From: Polynucleobacter meluiroseus
GTDB lineage: Bacteria > Pseudomonadota > Gammaproteobacteria > Burkholderiales > Burkholderiaceae
Direction: 5' to 3'
DNA length: 10,322 bases
Assembly (NCBI GenBank): GCA_943329505.2
Contig: CALQED020000026.1
Coordinates: forward strand, 1 to 10,322
Shown here: positions 6,489 through 10,322 of the stretch, piece by piece
How the letters are laid out: each line of letters opens with the position of its first letter
Position numbering within the stretch: the stretch's first letter is position 1
Notes under the pieces: model-generated
Databases searched by the model: none
Told to the model about the DNA's origin: nothing
What the model saw: the letters and a program-made list of their open reading frames with translations, nothing else
Made by a program: the position numbers and the translations under genes

Positions 6489-7667
6489 ATGGCAGAAAAA
6501 AAAGATCCTCCATACTTTATGTACTTCCCTGATAACTATCGCTGGTCAGCAGCATTTATTAATATGCTCAGTGCCGCTCCTTACGGCGGATCAGAGATTG
6601 GTGAGTTACATAAGATTGGCACGAAGTTAAAAGGTAAAGCAGGGGACGATGACGAAGCATGGTTTGATGCTTGTACTGAAGTGGCTGATGGTGTTTGTGA
6701 ATACGCTGATCGTTGGGCCAAGGAAGGCAACAATATGTCAGCCGCTCATGCTTACCAGCGGGCAGCTAATTATTACCATATGGCAGAGCGGTTCCGTACG
6801 CCTAAGGATAAAAAAGCACTTGATATATTTCAACGGGGTATCGATGCATTTCATCAATTTATCAAGCTCAGTGACTACAACATTGAGATTGTCGAAATCC
6901 CATTTGTAGATGGAAGTTTGCCTGGGTATTTTGTGCACCCTCAAAAGAAGGTTGCTGAAAAATCACCTTGTATCGTTTACTTTGATGGACTAGATGTCAC
7001 CAAAGAAATCCAATTCATGCGTGGCATTCCGGATTTAATTAAACGCGGTTTCTCAGTCTTAATTATGGATGGTCCCGGCACGGGTGAGGCGATTCGCTTC
7101 CGTAATCATTATTTGCGTTATGACTATGAAGTTGCTGGCAGTGCCTGTCTCGATTATTTAGAGACCCGTAAGGATGTTGATCCAAAGAAAATTGGCATTG
7201 TTGCGATTAGTTTAGGTGGTTACTATGCGCCACGTTGTGCTGCGATGGACCATCGCTGGGCTGCTTGTATTGCCTGGGGTGCTCAATGGGATTATCACGA
7301 AACATGGAAAAAGCGCATTGATGCTCAATTTAAACTCTCTTTATCTGTGCCTGGGCATCATATCAATTGGATTCTGGGAGTCGATACATTAGATCAAGCG
7401 CTAGAAACACTCAAGCCATTCAAGCTCGATGGCGTAATGCAAAAAATGGAATGCCCTTTCTTGCTGGTACATGGGGCTGAAGATGAGCAAATTCCTCTCA
7501 GCGATGCTCAAAAGCAATATGACGCCTGTGGCTCGAAAGATAAAACCTTGAGAGTCTATACAGCAGAAGAGGGTGGCTCACAACACTGTCAACGTGACTA
7601 CCTTACTTTGGTTGTTGCTGATATGTGGAATTGGTTTGAGGATAGGCTCATCCGAAATCCAAAATAG
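6489..7667 (+). CDS. Alpha/beta hydrolase with N-terminal helical cap, similar to 2,6-dihydroxypseudooxynicotine hydrolase/FrsA
   Basis: Predicted cytoplasmic hydrolase of 392 residues with no signal peptide. Residues 1-130 form a helix-rich cap region and about 132-388 the alpha/beta hydrolase core. The core shows CIVYFDGLDVTKE (oxyanion strand), LIMDGPGTGEAIR, the nucleophile elbow AISLGG with Ser241, WGAQWDYHETW, HGAEDEQIP with Asp332 as acid, and GGSQHCQRD with His366, so a full Ser-Asp-His triad is in place. The layout and several strings (DGPGxGE, SLGGxYA, HGxxDExxP, HC near the end) match 2,6-dihydroxypseudooxynicotine hydrolase of Arthrobacter nicotine catabolism, which cleaves a C-C bond. 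Ester or amide cleavage is equally possible. The ATG at 6489 has AAGGA at 6477-6481. It lies between a Bug gene and the second CocE-like gene in the operon. Family likely, substrate unknown. Confidence 0.88.
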   Translation: MAEKKDPPYFMYFPDNYRWSAAFINMLSAAPYGGSEIGELHKIGTKLKGKAGDDDEAWFDACTEVADGVCEYADRWAKEGNNMSAAHAYQRAANYYHMAERFRTPKDKKALDIFQRGIDAFHQFIKLSDYNIEIVEIPFVDGSLPGYFVHPQKKVAEKSPCIVYFDGLDVTKEIQFMRGIPDLIKRGFSVLIMDGPGTGEAIRFRNHYLRYDYEVAGSACLDYLETRKDVDPKKIGIVAISLGGYYAPRCAAMDHRWAACIAWGAQWDYHETWKKRIDAQFKLSLSVPGHHINWILGVDTLDQALETLKPFKLDGVMQKMECPFLLVHGAEDEQIPLSDAQKQYDACGSKDKTLRVYTAEEGGSQHCQRDYLTLVVADMWNWFEDRLIRNPK

Positions 7668-7706
7668 CCCAATGCAGTTCATTGATATATAAAAATAAAA
7701 AAGCCT

Positions 7707-7713
7707 AAGGAGG
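7707..7713 (+). promoter_or_regulatory. Strong Shine-Dalgarno AAGGAGG of the second CocE-like gene
   Basis: A full AAGGAGG lies four bases before ATG 7718 and downstream of an A/T-only run (7685-7702). It sits in a potential small hairpin, GCCT (7703-7706) pairing with AGGC (7711-7714), which would partly hide it. The stem is only four pairs, so any control effect is speculative. Confidence 0.65.
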
Positions 7714-7717
7714 CAAT

Positions 7718-9406
7718 ATGAGTGCAGCTACATCCGTGATGTCGCAGCCAAAAGAGCATGGCATGATTGTTGAAAAGGATGTCAAAATTCCTTTGCGAGA
7801 TGGTGGTTATTTATACGCCGATATTTTTCGTCCTGATACAGCAACAGAAAAATTTCCCGCCATTGCCAATATCACTGTCTATAACAAAGATAAGCTCTGG
7901 ATTCCGCCTGCTGATTTAGAGGAGGAAGCCAATCCTTATATGAACTGGGAGGCCGCTAATCCTTTGTGGTGGGTTCCTCGTGGCTATGTTTGTGTACGTA
8001 TTGATTCGCGTGGTACAGGTAAGTCTCCAGGCCGATGTGAGCCGAGCTCATATCAAGAAAGCGTTGATTTTTATGACTGTATTGAGTGGTTAGCAAAACA
8101 AGATTGGTGTTCGGGTAATTTGGGTACCTTAGGTATTTCTTATCATGCTGCTTGCCAATGGCGTTTAGCAAACCTCAATCCACCATCACTCAAGGCAATA
8201 ATTCCTTGGGAGGGGCGTGCAGATCAATATCGTGATCAAGCCTATCACGGCGGTATTTTTTCAATGGGGTTCTTAGGTAATTGGGTGAATCAGCATATGG
8301 CACGCCACCTGCTAGGACGAACTAGAAAATATAACCCAGATTCATTTTCTCCAGACATGCTTTGGCAATACTTGACTCATGATTTGGATTCTGAATGGTG
8401 GCGCATGTGTAGCGCCCGCTGGGATGAAATCAAAGTGCCCGTTTACACGGTAGGAAATTGGGGTGGATGGGGATTGCATCTCCGCGGCAATACTGAAGCC
8501 TATCTTTGTGCGGCATCGAAGCAGAAGAAATTACGGATTCATACTGGCGATCATTTCCGCCCATTCCATTCAAACGAGGGCAAGGTAGATCAATTGCGTT
8601 TCTTTGACTATTGGCTCAAGGGTATGCAGAACGGAATTATGGATGAACCACCAATTAAATTAGAGATTCGTACTGGTGGTAGTAAAAAGCCTTATGCATT
8701 CCGTTTTGAAAATGAATGGCCTCTTGCTAGGACGCAATGGACCAAGATGTACTTCAGCATTGAGAAAGAACGTTCACCAGAAGAAACCCATACAGAGGGA
8801 CGTTTAGTTTCTGAGCCAATGACTACTGCTCGCAAGATTAGTTATAGCGGTAGCAACCCCAATAAAGCAGGTATTGGTTCAGGCTCATCTGCGCCGGGTA
8901 TTGGTCGCTCTGGAGTATCTTTTGTAACCGATCCCATGCTGAAAGATACTGAAATTACCGGACCACTGATGGCCAATGTTTGGGTTTCGAGTACTGCTGA
9001 GGATATGGATGTGATGGTGACATTGCGCAATATTGACCCAGATGGCAACGAAGTTTTTGAGCTTGGACAGCAGGGTCAACCAGTGGTACTTACTAAGGGT
9101 TGGTTGCGTGCATCGCATCGCAAGCTAGATACTGCAAAATCTTTACCTTATCGCCCCTACCATGCTCACAATGAGCGCCTATGGCTAGAGCCCGATGTTC
9201 CGGTAGAGTGTCAAATTGAAATTATCTCCACCTGTATTGTCTTGAAAAAAGGGCATCAATTACGCGTGGATATTCATGCTCAAGATAGTGCTGGTAGTGG
9301 CAATTTCACACACTTTCATGCGGACTACAACGAAGAGGCAATCCATACCTTTCATGCTGGTGGCAATATGAATTCTTATCTTCTTTTGCCAATTATTCCG
9401 TCATAA
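7718..9406 (+). CDS. CocE/NonD-type alpha/beta hydrolase, X-Pro dipeptidyl-peptidase S15-like (copy 2)
   Basis: Predicted cytoplasmic serine hydrolase of 562 residues, a paralogue of the product of 2653-4386: about four residues in five match over the first 170 aligned positions by eye. The order is the same: VKIPLRDGGYLYADIFRP at the start, oxyanion-type Tyr55 (VYNKDK), nucleophile Ser141 in GISYHA, helical insertion (about 175-235), VGNWGGW (245-251) with Gly250 where cocaine esterase has its catalytic Asp, His279 in HTGDHFRPFHS, and a C-terminal jelly-roll with ITGPLMANVWVSS (413-425). Asp278 next to the histidine is not shared with copy 1. The copies differ most in the linker around residues 345-400 here. 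The N-terminus is 11 residues shorter than copy 1 before the common MIVE motif. Last gene of the operon; it converges on the dioxygenase gene 26 bases downstream. The substrate is probably an ester or amide, but which one is unknown. Confidence 0.93.
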   Translation: MSAATSVMSQPKEHGMIVEKDVKIPLRDGGYLYADIFRPDTATEKFPAIANITVYNKDKLWIPPADLEEEANPYMNWEAANPLWWVPRGYVCVRIDSRGTGKSPGRCEPSSYQESVDFYDCIEWLAKQDWCSGNLGTLGISYHAACQWRLANLNPPSLKAIIPWEGRADQYRDQAYHGGIFSMGFLGNWVNQHMARHLLGRTRKYNPDSFSPDMLWQYLTHDLDSEWWRMCSARWDEIKVPVYTVGNWGGWGLHLRGNTEAYLCAASKQKKLRIHTGDHFRPFHSNEGKVDQLRFFDYWLKGMQNGIMDEPPIKLEIRTGGSKKPYAFRFENEWPLARTQWTKMYFSIEKERSPEETHTEGRLVSEPMTTARKISYSGSNPNKAGIGSGSSAPGIGRSGVSFVTDPMLKDTEITGPLMANVWVSSTAEDMDVMVTLRNIDPDGNEVFELGQQGQPVVLTKGWLRASHRKLDTAKSLPYRPYHAHNERLWLEPDVPVECQIEIISTCIVLKKGHQLRVDIHAQDSAGSGNFTHFHADYNEEAIHTFHAGGNMNSYLLLPIIPS

Positions 9407-9432
9407 AGCTGCTGTTTGAGTGAGGAGCGGGG

Positions 9433-10284
9433 TCATTGCGAGAAAGCTTGCAATGCATCCCCTTCGATCATGATGCGGTATAGATAGCGGAACTCTTCAG
9501 GGTTGTAGTCAGCGTTTGCTTGATGCATCACACTGCGGTTATCCCAGATCACGAAGTCGCCCTCAGTCCATTGATGGCGATATTCGTATTGAGGACTAGT
9601 GGCATGTTCGTACAGCGAGTTGATGAGTGCAAACCCTTCATCTAAATTCATGCCTTCTATACCCTCCATGCGCCCAGTATTGAGATAAAGGGCAGCACGT
9701 CCAGTCATGGGGTGACGAATAACCAAAGGTTGAATGACCTCGGGTATCTGAGCGAGATCTTCCTCGCTTAGCTTGGTAAACATTCTTGGGCTGCGACTAC
9801 TCTCATGAACATGCAAAGAGCGCATCTTAATCACTTTTTCTTTCAATTCGTTTGAGAGATCATCAAAAGCCTGGCGCACGTCTACGAATTGAGTATCGCC
9901 CCCAGTTGCAGGAATTTTTACTGCTGAAAGTGCAGTAGCACGCGGTGGACAGACAGAATTTGAATGGTCAGTATGATAGTTTTCGCCACGCACCTGCAAT
10001 TTCCCATCTTTTAATGGCAAATCTTTAGTCGAGTTATATCCCACCATCGGGAAATCTGGAAGAATATATTTTTTTAGTTGTTGTGGCATTAGGTTGCCAA
10101 AAATTTCTCCACTACGAACGATATCTGCTGGCTCCAAGAATTGCTTTGGAAACACTAGTACTGCGAATTCACTCAAGGTTTTTTGTAGCTGATGACGCAC
10201 ATCATCAGCTACCGCTTTCTTTAAATCGACCCCAGTAATCTTGGCGCCAAAGCTAGGGCTCATCGGAGAGATATGGAGCGACAT
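9433..10284 (-). CDS. TauD/TfdA-family Fe(II)/2-oxoglutarate-dependent dioxygenase
   Basis: Cytoplasmic oxygenase of 283 residues, the typical length for the family, which hydroxylates a substrate with O2 and 2-oxoglutarate and often thereby releases a leaving group. The N-terminus has FGAKITGVDLKKAV (12-25). The iron ligands are visible as His104 and Asp106 in NYHTDHS and His254 in SVMHQANADY. Thr131 in GGDTQFVD and Arg266/Arg270 in FRYLYRIMIEGD fit the 2-oxoglutarate-binding positions of TauD. The region that holds the taurine-contacting His70 and Tyr73 of TauD is not conserved (LMPQQLKKYILPD), so taurine is an unlikely substrate. The start ATG at 10282-10284 directly follows the stop codon of the upstream minus-strand gene, with AAGG eight bases before it inside that gene's end, indicating translational coupling with a Bug-like gene. 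The gene is convergent with the hydrolase operon. Substrate unknown. Confidence 0.94.
   Translation of the reverse strand: MSLHISPMSPSFGAKITGVDLKKAVADDVRHQLQKTLSEFAVLVFPKQFLEPADIVRSGEIFGNLMPQQLKKYILPDFPMVGYNSTKDLPLKDGKLQVRGENYHTDHSNSVCPPRATALSAVKIPATGGDTQFVDVRQAFDDLSNELKEKVIKMRSLHVHESSRSPRMFTKLSEEDLAQIPEVIQPLVIRHPMTGRAALYLNTGRMEGIEGMNLDEGFALINSLYEHATSPQYEYRHQWTEGDFVIWDNRSVMHQANADYNPEEFRYLYRIMIEGDALQAFSQ
9434..9455. other. Stem-loop overlapping the dioxygenase stop codon
   Basis: CATTGCGAG (9434-9442) can pair with CTTGCAATG (9447-9455) around an AAAG loop: nine pairs, one of them G-T. It lies 27 bases after the stop of the second CocE-like gene and spans the last codons and stop of the convergent dioxygenase gene. 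No T-run follows on either strand, so it is not a textbook intrinsic terminator. It may stop or stabilise the 3' ends of both transcripts. Confidence 0.5.
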
Positions 10285-10322
10285 TTATTCTGCCTTGATA
10301 CCTGTTTCGCGAGCAATTTTTG
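10285..10322 (-). CDS. 3' end of a minus-strand gene, probably another Bug-family binding protein (5' part outside window)
   Basis: Only the last 11 codons and the stop are inside the window. Read on the minus strand they give KIARETGIKAE followed by TAA at 10285-10287. This tail closely resembles the C-terminal end of Bug proteins, such as KVAKQADIKE in the protein ending at 6441, where the last helix and a short acidic end close the protein. Its stop codon is directly followed by the ATG of the dioxygenase gene, so the two are almost certainly co-transcribed. That a gene ends here is well supported; the family is inferred from a very short stretch. Confidence 0.6.
   Translation of the reverse strand, partial: KIARETGIKAE

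Noticed and set aside
7668..7717. An internal promoter before the second CocE-like gene, suggested by the A/T-rich run.
   Set aside because: The run contains -10-like strings, but no matching -35 element was found at a proper distance. It may only keep the ribosome binding site unstructured.
9420..9460. Resemblance of the hairpin region to interspersed GTCATTGCGAG-type palindromic repeats.
   Set aside because: Only one copy is present in the window and part of it is coding sequence. Without a genome search it cannot be called a repeat family.

Overview
The window looks like the chromosome of an AT-rich betaproteobacterium of the order Burkholderiales, with a freshwater Polynucleobacter-like organism as my best guess. 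The reasons are the heavy use of Bug-type (tripartite tricarboxylate transporter, TTT) periplasmic binding proteins, which are greatly expanded in that order, and a base composition visibly poorer in G+C than Bordetella or Cupriavidus. The organism call is an inference from gene content, not from a search. Genes are packed tightly and no gene-free stretch exceeds 120 bases. I see no tRNA, rRNA, CRISPR array or insertion sequence.

Layout. At the left edge lies the 3' part of a Bug binding protein gene (1-629, +). A LysR-type regulator (630-1538, -) runs tail to tail into it with directly abutting stop codons. A 115-base divergent regulatory region (1539-1653) carries an inverted repeat. It is followed by a six-gene array on the plus strand: Bug protein (1654-2640), CocE/NonD-type hydrolase (2653-4386), Bug protein (4409-5443), Bug protein (5467-6441), alpha/beta hydrolase with an N-terminal helical cap (6489-7667), and a second CocE/NonD-type hydrolase closely related to the first (7718-9406). 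Gaps within the array are 12, 22, 23, 47 and 50 bases, so it reads as one operon. On the minus strand a TauD/TfdA-family dioxygenase (9433-10284) converges on it. Right behind the dioxygenase, at the right edge, are the last 11 codons of another minus-strand gene whose tail reads like a Bug protein (10285-10322).

How the genes may work together. The three secreted Bug proteins would capture small, probably carboxylate- or amide-bearing compounds in the periplasm. The three hydrolases lack signal peptides and would cleave the imported compound(s) in the cytoplasm. The LysR regulator would switch the operon in response to substrate or product. The TauD-like enzyme and its Bug neighbour form a second transport-plus-catabolism unit. 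No TctA/TctB membrane permease genes are present, so these binding proteins must share a permease encoded elsewhere. The substrate cannot be read from the sequence.

The most unusual points are three binding proteins interleaved with three hydrolases in one operon, and a pair of CocE-like enzymes that keep the serine, histidine and oxyanion tyrosine but have glycine where cocaine esterase has its catalytic aspartate. The third hydrolase resembles the C-C bond hydrolase of nicotine breakdown.
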